NCBI RefSeq assembly: GCF_002295065.1
Contig: NZ_NSGG01000002.1
Span: 62,001 to 126,000, forward strand
Source of the DNA: Mesorhizobium sp. WSM3859
Lineage (GTDB): Bacteria; Pseudomonadota; Alphaproteobacteria; Rhizobiales; Rhizobiaceae
DNA: 64,000 bases
Reading direction: 5' to 3'
Both the position numbers and the translations under genes were made by a program. The notes under the pieces are model-generated. The model was not told the origin of the DNA and ran no database searches. It was given only the letters and a program-made list of their open reading frames with translations. Shown here in pieces: positions 51,448 through 60,485 of the stretch (positions within the stretch are counted from its first letter, which is position 1; every line of letters begins with the position of its first letter).

Positions 51448-51927
51448 ATGGCTCAGCATACGATCCCCCACAATCCGCACAGCACGGCAAGCATTGCGGG
51501 CCATCCCATCCACGCAATGCTGATCCCTTTCCCGATCGCCTTCTTCGTCGCGACTTTCGTCTGCGACCTGATCTTCTGGCGAACCGGCAACCCAGGCTGG
51601 GTTTCCGCGTCGCTCTGGCTTCTCGGCGCGGGCCTGATCATGGCCGCGCTGGCCGCTCTTGCCGGCCTCACCGATGTGCTCGGCGATACCCAGATCCGCA
51701 ATCTTCAGGACGCATGGCTTCATGCCGGCGGCAACGTGATCGTCGTCCTGATCGAACTCTACAACTGGTACTCGCGATATAGCCATGCGGAGGCGGCCGT
51801 GGTCCCCGTTGGCCTGATGCTGTCGCTGATCGTCGTTCTCATTCTTCTGTTCACCGGCTGGAAGGGCTGGGGAATGGTTTATCGGCATCATGTCGGTGTC
51901 GCCGATGGGACGGACGAAACGCCCTGA
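51448..51927 (+). CDS. DUF2231 membrane protein
   Basis: A 159-residue protein starting at ATG 51448 (GGGAGG 6 bp upstream). Three to four TM helices (HPIHAMLIPFPIAFFVATFVCDL, WLLGAGLIMAALAALAGLTDVLG, HAGGNVIVVLIELYNWYSRYS and LMLSLIVVLILLFTGWKGW). The N-terminal G-H-P-I-H-x-M-L-I-P-F-P-I is the DUF2231 signature. Family is associated with gas- or redox-related membranes in some bacteria; function unclear. Separate from the PKS operon by 170 bp. Confidence 0.85.
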   Translation: MAQHTIPHNPHSTASIAGHPIHAMLIPFPIAFFVATFVCDLIFWRTGNPGWVSASLWLLGAGLIMAALAALAGLTDVLGDTQIRNLQDAWLHAGGNVIVVLIELYNWYSRYSHAEAAVVPVGLMLSLIVVLILLFTGWKGWGMVYRHHVGVADGTDETP

Positions 51928-52458
51928 ACGCGCCAGGGTGGGATCGCGGTCAGGAGCTTGAATTCCGACGCCGGTGACAAGGCTCCACAACGCATGGATT
52001 CCACCCCTTCAGTCGCCCCCGCTTTCCAGCGCAGGTGACCTTTTTTTGGGGTGATCTCCGCGCCGCAATGCCTGCTGCCGGTTCTGCCGGTTGGCCCACC
52101 GCATCCTTTGTCTGGCTGTTCCACTGCCAGGCGTCGGGCCGCATTTTGACCCCAATCGATCGATACGCGGCCAAGATCGCTGCGGTTCCGGTCTTCACGG
52201 TTTCTTGACAGAGGCCGGAAAAACGGGCAGCAAGGCGGGTGAGGGAGAGCATTTTTACCGTGGCGAAGACCATGGAAGGCTCTTTTTTCGTATGGACCGT
52301 CGCCAAAATCGGCGATTGGTGGAGGGATTGGTTAACCATCTTTGTCCATCTTTTGAATCAATCGGCAACAGACGCGTGAAGGTGCAGGGGGCACCGGCGA
52401 ACTGTGATCGTGACGGGTGCCAGGTCCGCAAACCGGCATGCCGATTGAGAGTGGTCGT
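51928..52458. other. Long intergenic region
   Basis: About 530 bp without a convincing gene between the DUF2231 gene and the DUF2778 gene. It holds a TTGACA hexamer at 52205-52210 but no clear -10 at the usual spacing, and the frames in both directions lack ribosome sites. I can name nothing else here. Confidence 0.4.
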
Positions 52459-54084
52459 ATGGCGTTTTTGCGTTTGAAAAACCGGGGTGACGCTCCTCAA
52501 GGGGGGGTAACTTCGAAAAAGTCTGGTCATCGTTGGGTCCTGGTGCCTGCTGTCGGCGCCGCCCTCGCCCTGTGGTCCGCCGCCACCTTGGCGGGGCTCT
52601 ATTCGGTGAGCACCTCGCTGACCGCCGCTTCCAACGGATTGCCGCAGGGCGTGCTTTCGCCACGCACCATCGCGCTTGGCGACCAGCGCCGGCAGATCGC
52701 CAATACCTGGGCGCCGCATCTTGGTGTCTATGGCGGCTACAAGGCAGGCTCGCTCACCGGCGGCTGCGATGCCGGCTGCTTCAGGCTCGCGACAAGCTTC
52801 AGGCAGGGCGGCCAAATTGCTGAAAAACTTAAGAATAAAGTTCTCGACGGCAAGATGGCGCGCCTCAGGCTGCCCTCGCCCGACAGCGTCGCGCATGAAA
52901 AGGTCGTCGTGGTTGCTTCGGCTGCCGGAGCCGCCGACCGCTTCGATGGCGTGGTGAAGCGCGCCGCGCTTTCGCCGCAGAAGCTTGCCGATGCCTTTGC
53001 CCGCGCCGAGAAGGCGCCGTTCCTGCTGGCCAGCCTGCCTTCGGCAAGCCGCTTCGGCGGCGCACAGCCGGACGCCTACGCCCCGATCGAGGCGCGCTTC
53101 GGTTTGCAGCCGCCCGAGACCCCCGGCGCTTCCGAACTGGCGCTGGCGCTTGCCAACGTCGCGCCCGAGGATACGGCGGATGTTCCGACCGCCGTCGCGC
53201 TGCAAAACAGCGACGCGCCGGATGTCGCCGGCCCCGATGCTGCGGACAACGGCCTGGACGGCCAATACCAGGTCGCCTCGCTGCCGCCGCAGGACGATTT
53301 GCCCGATGCCATTGCCGTGCCCGGCCTTCGCCCGCGCACCACGCTGGAGCGCGCCACCCAGGCGCCTGAACAGAACGCGGCCAAGCCGCAGAAGCCGGAG
53401 GCCGTGAAGCCGCAGGCCGCCAAGGCCATGCCGCAGCCAGCCGCGGCCGACACCGCGCAAAGCGCGCCGACGGCGGTTTCACCGAGAAGCGGCGACCAGG
53501 CCCTGCCTGGCGTGGCGAATTCGAAGCCGATAGTGGCCGACACCAAGCCCGGCAAGCGCAAGGCGCAGGCGTCGGAGATGCTCGCCTATGCCAAGCCGGA
53601 CACGCCGGAGCGCGGCAACCTTGGCGGCGCTTTCCGTAACCTGTTCAATGGGCCTTCGACGGGCAATGGCGTGGCGGTCTATGACATTTCGGCGAGAACC
53701 GTCTACATGCCTGACGGTTCGAAGCTGGAGGCGCATTCGGGATACGGCTCGATGGTCGACCAGCCGCGCTTCGTCAACCGCAAGAATGTCGGCCCGACGC
53801 CGCCTGACACCTACAATCTGTCGATGCGTGAATCGCGCTTCCATGGCGTCGAGGCCATCAGGCTCACGCCGACCAGCGGCAGCAACAAATATGGCCGCAA
53901 CGGCTTGCTCGCCCACACTTACATGCTGCGCGGCGGCCGTGCGGAATCCAATGGCTGCGTCGTCTTCAAGGACTATCACCGCTTCCTTGCCGCCTACAAA
54001 AGCGGCAAGATCAAGCGCCTTGTCGTCGTCCCACGCCTGACAAGCTCCCCCACCCGGGTCGCCCAGGAGGGCCGCCAGGGTTAA
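52459..54084 (+). CDS. Membrane-anchored DUF2778 (Tlde1-like L,D-transpeptidase) protein with long linker
   Basis: A 541-residue protein (start MAFLRLKNRGDAPQ at 52459; alternatives 52417/52438). A TM anchor follows at ~30-50, then a long Ala/Pro/Asp/Glu/Lys-rich periplasmic linker (roughly to residue 390), then a DUF2778 domain (~393-530). The catalytic set H486 (LLAHTYMLRGG) and C500 (AESNGCVVF) matches the L,D-transpeptidase-like Tlde1 family, known as a type VI secretion effector. Here the anchor, linker and lack of adjacent secretion or immunity genes suggest a resident cell-wall enzyme. Confidence 0.8.
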   Translation: MAFLRLKNRGDAPQGGVTSKKSGHRWVLVPAVGAALALWSAATLAGLYSVSTSLTAASNGLPQGVLSPRTIALGDQRRQIANTWAPHLGVYGGYKAGSLTGGCDAGCFRLATSFRQGGQIAEKLKNKVLDGKMARLRLPSPDSVAHEKVVVVASAAGAADRFDGVVKRAALSPQKLADAFARAEKAPFLLASLPSASRFGGAQPDAYAPIEARFGLQPPETPGASELALALANVAPEDTADVPTAVALQNSDAPDVAGPDAADNGLDGQYQVASLPPQDDLPDAIAVPGLRPRTTLERATQAPEQNAAKPQKPEAVKPQAAKAMPQPAAADTAQSAPTAVSPRSGDQALPGVANSKPIVADTKPGKRKAQASEMLAYAKPDTPERGNLGGAFRNLFNGPSTGNGVAVYDISARTVYMPDGSKLEAHSGYGSMVDQPRFVNRKNVGPTPPDTYNLSMRESRFHGVEAIRLTPTSGSNKYGRNGLLAHTYMLRGGRAESNGCVVFKDYHRFLAAYKSGKIKRLVVVPRLTSSPTRVAQEGRQG

Positions 54085-54093
54085 GCATGCCCC

Positions 54094-54119
54094 TGCCGGC
54101 GAACGTGTCGCCGGCATTT
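54094..54119 (+). terminator. Terminator after DUF2778 gene
   Basis: Nine-bp stem TGCCGGCGA / TCGCCGGCA with a 5-base loop, starting 10 bp after the stop codon, followed by TTTG. Good stem, short T-run. Confidence 0.7.
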
Positions 54120-54327
54120 GTCAGTCCCCACTTGCTGGTCCGAAGGGCCTCGCGCCAAAAAATGCGCTCGGGCCACCGCCATGCCGTCGCGGCTTGCGGC
54201 CATGACGGCAACCTGGGAAGCGATAACGACCCTTCCCAGGATGTAGATATGGCGCGGCCCGGGCTTGCGGCAAGCCCCCGGGCATGGCGTATCAACGCTG
54301 CTCCGAAAAAAGAAAACGGAGCACGGA

Positions 54328-55575
54328 ATGCGGATCTTGTTATCGACCTACGGCTCGCGCGGCGACGTCGAGCCTTTGGCGGCGCTGGGCGCGGCCCTGC
54401 AGGCGCATGGCGTCGAGGCCCGGGTGAGCGCGCCGGGCGACGCGGAGTTCGCCGCGCTTCTGGAGCGCGCCGGCGTGCCGCTGGCGCCGGCTTTCGCGCC
54501 GGTGCGCGAATGGGCGAAGGAGATGGTCAATCGGTCACGATCGGCCTCGCCCGAGGACAGGGCCAGGCTCATCTCCGGCCAGGCGGCCGAGATCGCCGCC
54601 AGACAATATGAGGCGCTGAGCGCGGCCGCCGAAGGCTGCGACGCGGTGGTGGCGTTCGGGCTCTTCCCATCCTGCGCCGCCGCGCGGCTGGTCGCGGAAC
54701 AACGCGGCATGCGCTACATGCTCGGCACGTTCTGCCCTATCTGGCTGCCGTCGCAGCACAACCGGCCGCATGAATATCCAGGACATCCGCTGCCGGCCGG
54801 CGTGACCGACAACCGGCTGCTGTGGGAAACAGATATCCGGACCAAGAACGCGCTCTTCGGCGAGGCGGTCAACGGCCAGCGCGCATCGCTCGGATTGCCG
54901 CCCGTGCAGAATGTCCGGGATTATGTCTACGGCAATCCCGTCCTGCTCGCCTGCGATCCGGTGCTGGGGCCGTGGCTGCCCTCGGACCTGATCGATGCCG
55001 TGCAGACCGGCGCCTTGATCCTGCCGGACGAACGGCCCCTCCCCGATCGGCTCAACGCGTTCCTCGATGCCGGTCCGCCGCCGGTCTATGTCGGCTTCGG
55101 CTCGATATCGGTCGCGAGCGAAACCGGCCGCGCCGCCATCGAAGCGATCCGCGCCAAGGGCCTTCGCGCGGTGCTCGCGCGTGGCTGGGCTGGGCTCGGC
55201 CTCGTCGACGATGGCGACGACTGCCTTGAGATCGGCGAGGTCAACCAGCAGGCGCTGTTCAGCCGCGTCGCAGCGGTCATCCATCACGGCGGCGCCGGCA
55301 CCACCGTTGCCGCCGCGCGGGCGGGAGCGGCGCAGCTGGTCGTGCCGCAGATCGGCGACCAGCCTTATTGGGCCAAGCGTGTGGCCGAGCTCGGCATCGG
55401 CGCCGCGCATGACGGCCCGGTGCCAACGACGGGGTCTCTGTCGGCGCCATTGGACGTGGCGCTGGCGCCGGAAACCCGCTCTCGCGCGGCGGCAGTGGCT
55501 GGCAAGATCCGCGCCGACGGCGCCGAGGTGGCGGCAAGGCTGCTGATTGAGCTGCTCGGCCAATCCAGGCGGTGA
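54328..55575 (+). CDS. GT1-family glycosyltransferase (UGT-like)
   Basis: ATG 54328 with GGAG seven bp upstream; 415 residues. N-terminal MRILLSTYGSRGDVEPLAALGAALQAHG is the acceptor-side motif of sterol/vancosamine-type glycosyltransferases, and the C-terminal HHGGAGTTVAAARAGAAQLV then PQIGDQPYWAKRVAELGIG is the nucleotide-sugar binding signature. Likely glycosylates a lipid or secondary metabolite, cytoplasmic. It is the first gene after a terminator and is convergent with the membrane protein gene. Confidence 0.9.
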   Translation: MRILLSTYGSRGDVEPLAALGAALQAHGVEARVSAPGDAEFAALLERAGVPLAPAFAPVREWAKEMVNRSRSASPEDRARLISGQAAEIAARQYEALSAAAEGCDAVVAFGLFPSCAAARLVAEQRGMRYMLGTFCPIWLPSQHNRPHEYPGHPLPAGVTDNRLLWETDIRTKNALFGEAVNGQRASLGLPPVQNVRDYVYGNPVLLACDPVLGPWLPSDLIDAVQTGALILPDERPLPDRLNAFLDAGPPPVYVGFGSISVASETGRAAIEAIRAKGLRAVLARGWAGLGLVDDGDDCLEIGEVNQQALFSRVAAVIHHGGAGTTVAAARAGAAQLVVPQIGDQPYWAKRVAELGIGAAHDGPVPTTGSLSAPLDVALAPETRSRAAAVAGKIRADGAEVAARLLIELLGQSRR

Positions 55576-55577
55576 AC

Positions 55578-56345
55578 TCATTGCGTGGTCAGTTCCGCCA
55601 GCGCCCTTTGCAGGGGCGCAGGCGAGATCTGGATCGGACCTGAAAAGGGCGAGTCCATGTCGATGATCAGATAGATCGCCGCGGCCACCAGCGCCGCGGA
55701 AATGAGGCATGTGAAGACGACGGTCCCATTGCGCGGCGCCCTGAAACCGAAGCTGGCGAAGATCAGCGTCAGCCAGGCGATGAGCAGGACGATCAATGGT
55801 GCGGGAATGGCGCCCTCGGACTGCTCGGCAAGTATCCAGCGTTGCTCGACCAGCTTTTGCAGCTGCTGTGTCGCGGCCTGCTGCGCAGCGGTCTGCCTGG
55901 CATCTGTGGGCGTCAATCCCGCCATGAGGTCGCCGACTTGATTGAGCAGCAGCTCCGACAGCCTGTTCGGGACGACGGTCGTGTCGCTGTCGGCCGTGGA
56001 GGTCTCGACGACGCGCTGGACATAGGCGGTGAGCGACTGTCGGGCGCTGTCCGCCTCCGGCCCATAGAGTCGGAGCGTTCGGTCGAGCAGAATGAGATCG
56101 GTGGCGAAGGTGTGCACGTTGCCGTTGATGGACTCGAATGTGTTCCGGGCCGAGTTGATCATCAGGCCAAGCATGAGCGAGGCCATCACCACGAAAAGGT
56201 TCGCGGCAAGCCGCAGCACCGCGCTGGTGTCGTCCCCAAGGTGGTGAGCGGGGAAGCGCTCGTGCACCATCAGGCTGACCAGCGACGCCCCGGCCAGGCA
56301 AGCAAAGATCGCTGTCCCTACAAGCACTTCGCCCATGGCTGACAT
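55578..56345 (-). CDS. Bestrophin-like/DUF4239-type membrane protein
   Basis: A 255-residue protein (start at ATG 56345 or 56336; no strong ribosome site). TM helices near residues 8-26 and 44-64, a long central soluble region (~70-175, Ser/Ala/Gln-rich with TAAQQAATQQ), and two C-terminal TMs at ~180-203 and ~212-233. The layout with VHERFPAHHLGDDTSAVLRLAANLFVVMASLMLGLMINSA matches DUF4239 proteins. Possibly a channel-like or regulatory membrane protein. Convergent with the glycosyltransferase, 2 bp apart. Confidence 0.75.
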   Translation of the reverse strand: MSAMGEVLVGTAIFACLAGASLVSLMVHERFPAHHLGDDTSAVLRLAANLFVVMASLMLGLMINSARNTFESINGNVHTFATDLILLDRTLRLYGPEADSARQSLTAYVQRVVETSTADSDTTVVPNRLSELLLNQVGDLMAGLTPTDARQTAAQQAATQQLQKLVEQRWILAEQSEGAIPAPLIVLLIAWLTLIFASFGFRAPRNGTVVFTCLISAALVAAAIYLIIDMDSPFSGPIQISPAPLQRALAELTTQ

Positions 56346-56550
56346 TGTAGCCGAGGCGCGGCGCTTGCCAATCGGCTGCGCGGCGGCTTAATCAGCGTCG
56401 AAGCATACGGACCTATATCGTTGGCCGACAAGGGAGACTTTCCCGCCGGTCTCCATGCACTGCGAAGCGAAGGTCGAAAACCGCTTTCAATACCGGGCGA
56501 AGGCGCTATCTATGGCGCGGGGCGGCTCCCAATCACTCACGAGGCAATCC

Positions 56551-57336
56551 ATGACAATTCGCGCTGTCGTCTGGGGCGAGAACATCCATGAGCGGACCAA
56601 TGAGGTGGTGGCCTCCATCTATCCGGAAGGCATGCATGCGACCATCGCCAAGGCGCTGAATGCCGACGAGGCGATTTCGGCCTCGACGGCGACGCTGGAG
56701 CAGCCGGAGCACGGCCTGCCGGTATCCCGTCTTGCCGACACCGACGTGCTGGTCTGGTGGGGGCACAAGGATCATGGCGCGGTGGCCGACGAGGTTGTCG
56801 AGCGTGTTGCAAAACGCGTTTGGGAAGGAATGGGGCTGATCGTGCTGCATTCCGGCCATTTCTCCAAGATCTTCAAGCGGCTGATGGGCACGCCCTGCAC
56901 GCTGAAATGGCGCGAGGCCGGCGAGCGCGAGCGGCTCTGGGTAACAAGCTCCAGCCATCCGATCGCCGAAGGCGTCGGCGAGTTCTTCGAGCTCGAGAAC
57001 GAGGAGATGTATGGCGAGCAGTTCGCCGTGCCTGAGCCGCTGGAAACCGTTTTTATTTCCTGGTTCCAGGGCGGCGAGGTGTTCCGCTCAGGCCTTACCT
57101 ACCGGCGCGGCGCCGGCAATGTCTTCTACTTCCGGCCCGGACACGAGACCTATCCGACCTATCACGACGCCACCGTGCACAAGGTGCTGCGCAATGCGGT
57201 GAAATGGGCGCACAACCCGCAAGGGTCGAAGCCCGCCATCCTGAATGCGCCGAACGTGCCGGTCGAGAAGGCGCTGGAGCCGATCGTCGAGCGCGGCGGT
57301 AAGCTGCACGCGCATGGCGAGGCCGGCTTCCGCTAA
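56551..57336 (+). CDS. thuA: ThuA-domain protein (trehalose utilisation family)
   Basis: A 261-residue GATase1-like ThuA protein starting [29 protein letters not shown] at ATG 56551. Typical segments: [73 protein letters not shown], and [37 protein letters not shown]. ThuA of Sinorhizobium works with ThuB in degrading trehalose or related disaccharides. ACGAGGC provides a weak ribosome site. Confidence 0.9.
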   Translation: MTIRAVVWGENIHERTNEVVASIYPEGMHATIAKALNADEAISASTATLEQPEHGLPVSRLADTDVLVWWGHKDHGAVADEVVERVAKRVWEGMGLIVLHSGHFSKIFKRLMGTPCTLKWREAGERERLWVTSSSHPIAEGVGEFFELENEEMYGEQFAVPEPLETVFISWFQGGEVFRSGLTYRRGAGNVFYFRPGHETYPTYHDATVHKVLRNAVKWAHNPQGSKPAILNAPNVPVEKALEPIVERGGKLHAHGEAGFR

Positions 57337-57437
57337 AAATGCGCTTCCCTCTTTACTTTGGATTGCGCGGAGACAGCGCCTGGGTCACATTCGCCTGGCG
57401 TTATTGAATCGAACCAAATCGCTCGGAGAAGCAGAAA

Positions 57438-58496
57438 ATGCGGCTTTTGATACTGGGTACCGGCTGGATGGCGCAGGAGCATGCCCGCCGCTTCGGCGCC
57501 ATCGAGGGCGTCGACATCGTCGGCGCGGTTGATGTCGATGCGGCTCGCGTCGCCGAGTACGCTGACGCCTACAAGATTCCGAAGCGCTTTACCTCGCTGG
57601 AGGAGGCGATCGACTGGGGCGGCTTCGACGCGGTCGCAAATGTCACCCCCGACCGCATCCACCATCCGACCACCATGGCGCTGGTCGCCGCCGGCAAGCC
57701 GGTATTGTGCGAGAAGCCGCTGGCGGAAAATTTCAGCAAGGCCAGCGAAATGGCCGACGCGGCGGAAGCCGCCGGCATCGTCAACATGGTCAACCTCACC
57801 TATCGCAATGTGGCCGCGCTGCAGAAGGCGCGCCACATGGTCCAGGCCGGCGAGATCGGCACCGTGCGCCATGTCGAGGCGTCTTATCTGCAGAGCTGGC
57901 TGGTGTCGAAATTCTGGGGCGACTGGCGCACCGATCCGAAATGGCTGTGGCGGCTGTCACGCGGCCACGGCTCCAACGGCGTGCTCGGCGACGTCGGCAT
58001 CCATATCCTCGATTTCGCCAGCTATGGCGCCGCGCTCGACATCGACCATGTCTTCTGCCGGCTGCGCGCCTTCGACAAGGCGCCGGGCAACCGCATTGGC
58101 GACTACCAGCTCGACGCCAATGACAGCTTCGCCATGACGCTCGACTTTTCCAACGGCGCCTTCGGCGTGGTGCATGCCAGCCGCTGGGCCACCGGCCATA
58201 TCAACGAACTGCGCCTGCGCATCCATGGCGACAAGGGCGGCGTCGAGGTGGTGCACAATCTCGAAGGTTCGCAACTGAAGGCCTGTATCGGCGACAATAT
58301 CGAGAGCGCCAAATGGGAGGAACTTGACGCAGGATCCGTGCCGACCAATTACCAGCGCTTCGTCGAGGCGGTGAAGAGCGGCGTGCAGACCGAGCCGACT
58401 TTCCGCCACGCGGCGGGCTTGCAGAAGGTTCTGGACCTCGCCGTGGTGTCGGATGAGAAGCGCGCCGAGTTGAGGGCCCACGCGGATACGCAATAG
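57438..58496 (+). CDS. thuB: ThuB-like GFO/IDH/MocA oxidoreductase
   Basis: A 352-residue NAD(P)-dependent oxidoreductase: Rossmann motif MRLLILGTGWMAQEHARRFG, PDRIHHPTTMALVAAGKPVLCEKPLAENFSKASEMADAAEAAGI (the E-K-P catalytic loop), and the dimer/substrate half. Follows thuA by 101 bp on the same strand. In Sinorhizobium thuA-thuB oxidise trehalose to a 3-keto sugar derivative; here the transport genes thuEFGK are not adjacent, so another sugar is possible. Confidence 0.88.
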   Translation: MRLLILGTGWMAQEHARRFGAIEGVDIVGAVDVDAARVAEYADAYKIPKRFTSLEEAIDWGGFDAVANVTPDRIHHPTTMALVAAGKPVLCEKPLAENFSKASEMADAAEAAGIVNMVNLTYRNVAALQKARHMVQAGEIGTVRHVEASYLQSWLVSKFWGDWRTDPKWLWRLSRGHGSNGVLGDVGIHILDFASYGAALDIDHVFCRLRAFDKAPGNRIGDYQLDANDSFAMTLDFSNGAFGVVHASRWATGHINELRLRIHGDKGGVEVVHNLEGSQLKACIGDNIESAKWEELDAGSVPTNYQRFVEAVKSGVQTEPTFRHAAGLQKVLDLAVVSDEKRAELRAHADTQ

Positions 58497-58501
58497 CGCC
58501 T

Positions 58502-58627
58502 TTCCTCGCCCCGCCAGAGGCGGGGAGAGGTGGCCGCGAAGCGGACGGAGAGGGGGGCTTCGTAAGGCGCTCCCCTCTCCGTCTCGGGTTCGCCGAGCCA
58601 CCTCTCCCCACTTCGTGGGGCGAGGAA
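58502..58627. repeat. GC-rich palindromic repeat, family A, copy 2 (inverted)
   Basis: Ends TTCCTCGCCCC (58502-58512) and GGGGCGAGGAA (58617-58627) match copy 1. The internal stems (GGGGAGAGGTGGC, GACGGAGAGGGGGG and CTCCCCTCTCCGTC) appear in the reverse order, so this copy lies in the opposite orientation to that at 24551. Non-coding, just past the stop of the ThuB gene and before the BKACE gene. Confidence 0.85.
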
Positions 58628-58633
58628 CCAGGA

Positions 58634-59356
58634 TCACACTCCGCGATAAATCCCCACCGCCGCGGCAACCAGCGCGGCGTTGCCATCCGCCACGCTGCCG
58701 TCCGGCAACTCCTTGCCATCCTCCAACCCAACTCGGGTCGAAAATTTCCGCAGCGCCGCCCGCTGAACAAAAGGCCACACCGTCGCGTTCTCGCCATGCA
58801 GCAGGATCGAACGCTGGATACCCTCGCGCTGCAGCACCTTTTCGATGCCGTTGGCGACAGCGAAGGCCTCGTCCAGCGTCTGCTCGGAAATCTCGATCAG
58901 CACGCGCAGCACCCGCCCGCCATGGTCGAGACTGGCAAGCCTGAGCGCGTCGCCGATCGAGGCCAGCCCGGCCTCGATACCGATGCCGCGCTGGCGCAGG
59001 CTTTCCATGACGACGGGCGCCGCTGTCTCGCTGAGATTGACCGAGGCATAGTCGGGCAGCACGCGCCATCCGGAGATGGCAACCAGCGTGCGCAGGTCGT
59101 CCCTCTCGATCCAGGCGCCGGTGGAAACGCCAATCAGCGTGCCCGGACAGGCGCGGCGGAGTGCCGCGACCGTCCTGTCCATCGCTTCCGGCGCCAGGCT
59201 TTCCTGGCCATCGCCTCCGCGCGCATTGACATGCAGTTCGGCCGCGCCCGCAGCGATCGAGGCGGCTGCGTCGCGCGCTATCGCCTCGGGATCGAGCGGC
59301 AAGGCAGGATGGAAGCTGGCGGGACGGGCACCGTTGATGCAGGCCTGGACGATCAT
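58634..59356 (-). CDS. BKACE-family (3-keto-5-aminohexanoate cleavage enzyme-like, DUF849) protein
   Basis: A 240-residue TIM-barrel protein, slightly short for the family (about 270-310). Typical elements: ACINGARPASFHPALPLDPEAIARDA, ELHVNARGGDGQESLAPEAM, GRVLRVLIEISEQTLDEAFAVANGIEKVL, and the C-terminal VGLEDGKELPDGSVADGNAALV. BKACE enzymes cleave beta-keto acids with acetyl-CoA in lysine-like catabolic pathways; the keto acid here is unknown. A terminator separates it from the upstream guanidino hydrolase, but all three genes share the LysR-controlled strand. Confidence 0.85.
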   Translation of the reverse strand: MIVQACINGARPASFHPALPLDPEAIARDAAASIAAGAAELHVNARGGDGQESLAPEAMDRTVAALRRACPGTLIGVSTGAWIERDDLRTLVAISGWRVLPDYASVNLSETAAPVVMESLRQRGIGIEAGLASIGDALRLASLDHGGRVLRVLIEISEQTLDEAFAVANGIEKVLQREGIQRSILLHGENATVWPFVQRAALRKFSTRVGLEDGKELPDGSVADGNAALVAAAVGIYRGV

Positions 59357-59455
59357 CTTTGCGGCAATCCTGTTTTCGGCTGGCCGGAGCCTAGCCCAGG
59401 GCCAGGATGATCGGAACGGATGTGGCGAAGTCTCCTGACAGGCCGGGCCTGCAAT

Positions 59456-59485
59456 AGAAAATACCCCTGGCCCGAAGGCCAGGGG
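59456..59485 (-). terminator. Intrinsic terminator after the guanidino-hydrolase gene
   Basis: Minus strand: CCCCTGGCC, loop TTCG, GGCCAGGGG, then TATTTTC; 9-bp perfect stem with a T-run 41 bp past the stop codon. It is read before the BKACE gene on the same strand. Confidence 0.8.
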
Positions 59486-59526
59486 AATAAGCGTTCCCCT
59501 TCGGTGGCTTCGGACTCGACAGCCCG

Positions 59527-60459
59527 TTACGCCGGCACGCGCTTCAGGGCCTGCGCCATGCAGTGGATGCCGCCGCCGGTCTTGGAGATCTCACTCATGT
59601 CGACAGCCGCGACCTCGAAGCCTTGAGCCTTAAGCTTCTCGATCAGCGTCTTGCTGGAGGTCGGGGCGATCACCCTGTCCTTGCCAAGCGACATGAAGTT
59701 GCAGCCGAGCGCCATCGTGTCCTGGAAGGGCACGTCGATGATCTCATGGCCCTTGCCCTTCAGCCAGTCGACGATGCCGGGCTCGGTGCAGGCAAGGCAG
59801 ACGGCGGTGAGCTTTTCGGCGATCGGCACCACCATCAGGTCGATATGGACATAGTACTCGTCGATGAAGGCGAGCCGCGTCTCCCAGCCTTCCTTGTCGA
59901 ACCATTCCTTCACCTGGCGCGCGCCTTCTTCCTGGGTTCGGGCGCCGCCGCAGCCGATCAGCACGACGCCGTCCTCGATGACGTTGAAGTCGCCGCCCTC
60001 GAAAGTGCCGGCGGTCACCATGTCGTAGATCGGGATGCCGAGCTTCTCATAGGTGCGGATGGCGGCATAGTTCTCGCCGCGCCGCCACCAGTTGGCCATG
60101 GCGGTGATGAAGGCGCCGTAAGGCGTCATGACGCTGGAGTCGCGCGAATAGACCTGCATCGGCAGTTCCGGCGTCGGCTCGTGCCAGTGGATGTTGACGC
60201 CGAAATGCTCATAGGCCGCGACGAGGTCCTTGTGCTGCGCCTGAGCGATCTGGACGTTGCAGGGCGCCTCGCGCAGATGTTTTCTGGACAGCGAGCTGGT
60301 CGACAGATGGCGCAGGAAATTGGGCGAGCCGAGCAGCACGTCGGTCAAGACATCCGTCTCGTTGGCGAAGCCCCAGGCGGTCAGCGGCTTGGTTCCGCCA
60401 TTGGGGTTGCGGCGCTGCAGCGAGAACGGCTCGGCGACGATGCGGTCATGGACAGTCAT
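59527..60459 (-). CDS. Guanidino-group hydrolase/amidinotransferase-family protein (arginine deiminase/DDAH-like)
   Basis: A 310-residue pentein-fold enzyme starting at ATG 60459 (AGGAG 6 bp upstream). Motifs of the guanidine-modifying superfamily: QVYSRDSSVM, EGGDFNVIEDGVVLIGCG (Asp/Glu ligands), the catalytic His in YYVHIDLMVV, and the nucleophile Cys near the C-terminus in KTGGGIHCMAQALKR. Could act on arginine derivatives, agmatine or methylated arginines. Its upstream ATG overlaps the stop of the M20 gene (ATGA), so the two are co-expressed. Confidence 0.85.
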   Translation of the reverse strand: MTVHDRIVAEPFSLQRRNPNGGTKPLTAWGFANETDVLTDVLLGSPNFLRHLSTSSLSRKHLREAPCNVQIAQAQHKDLVAAYEHFGVNIHWHEPTPELPMQVYSRDSSVMTPYGAFITAMANWWRRGENYAAIRTYEKLGIPIYDMVTAGTFEGGDFNVIEDGVVLIGCGGARTQEEGARQVKEWFDKEGWETRLAFIDEYYVHIDLMVVPIAEKLTAVCLACTEPGIVDWLKGKGHEIIDVPFQDTMALGCNFMSLGKDRVIAPTSSKTLIEKLKAQGFEVAAVDMSEISKTGGGIHCMAQALKRVPA

Positions 60460-60485
60460 GGTGTTCTCCTCGATCGGTTTTGTTG

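Noticed and set aside
52459-54084. Type VI secretion effector
   Set aside because: The DUF2778 domain is of that kind, but the TM anchor, linker and lack of secretion or immunity genes do not support it.
54535-56301. 588-codon minus-strand frame across the glycosyltransferase and the membrane protein genes
   Set aside because: Runs antisense to one real gene and in another frame of the other; no domain or ribosome site.
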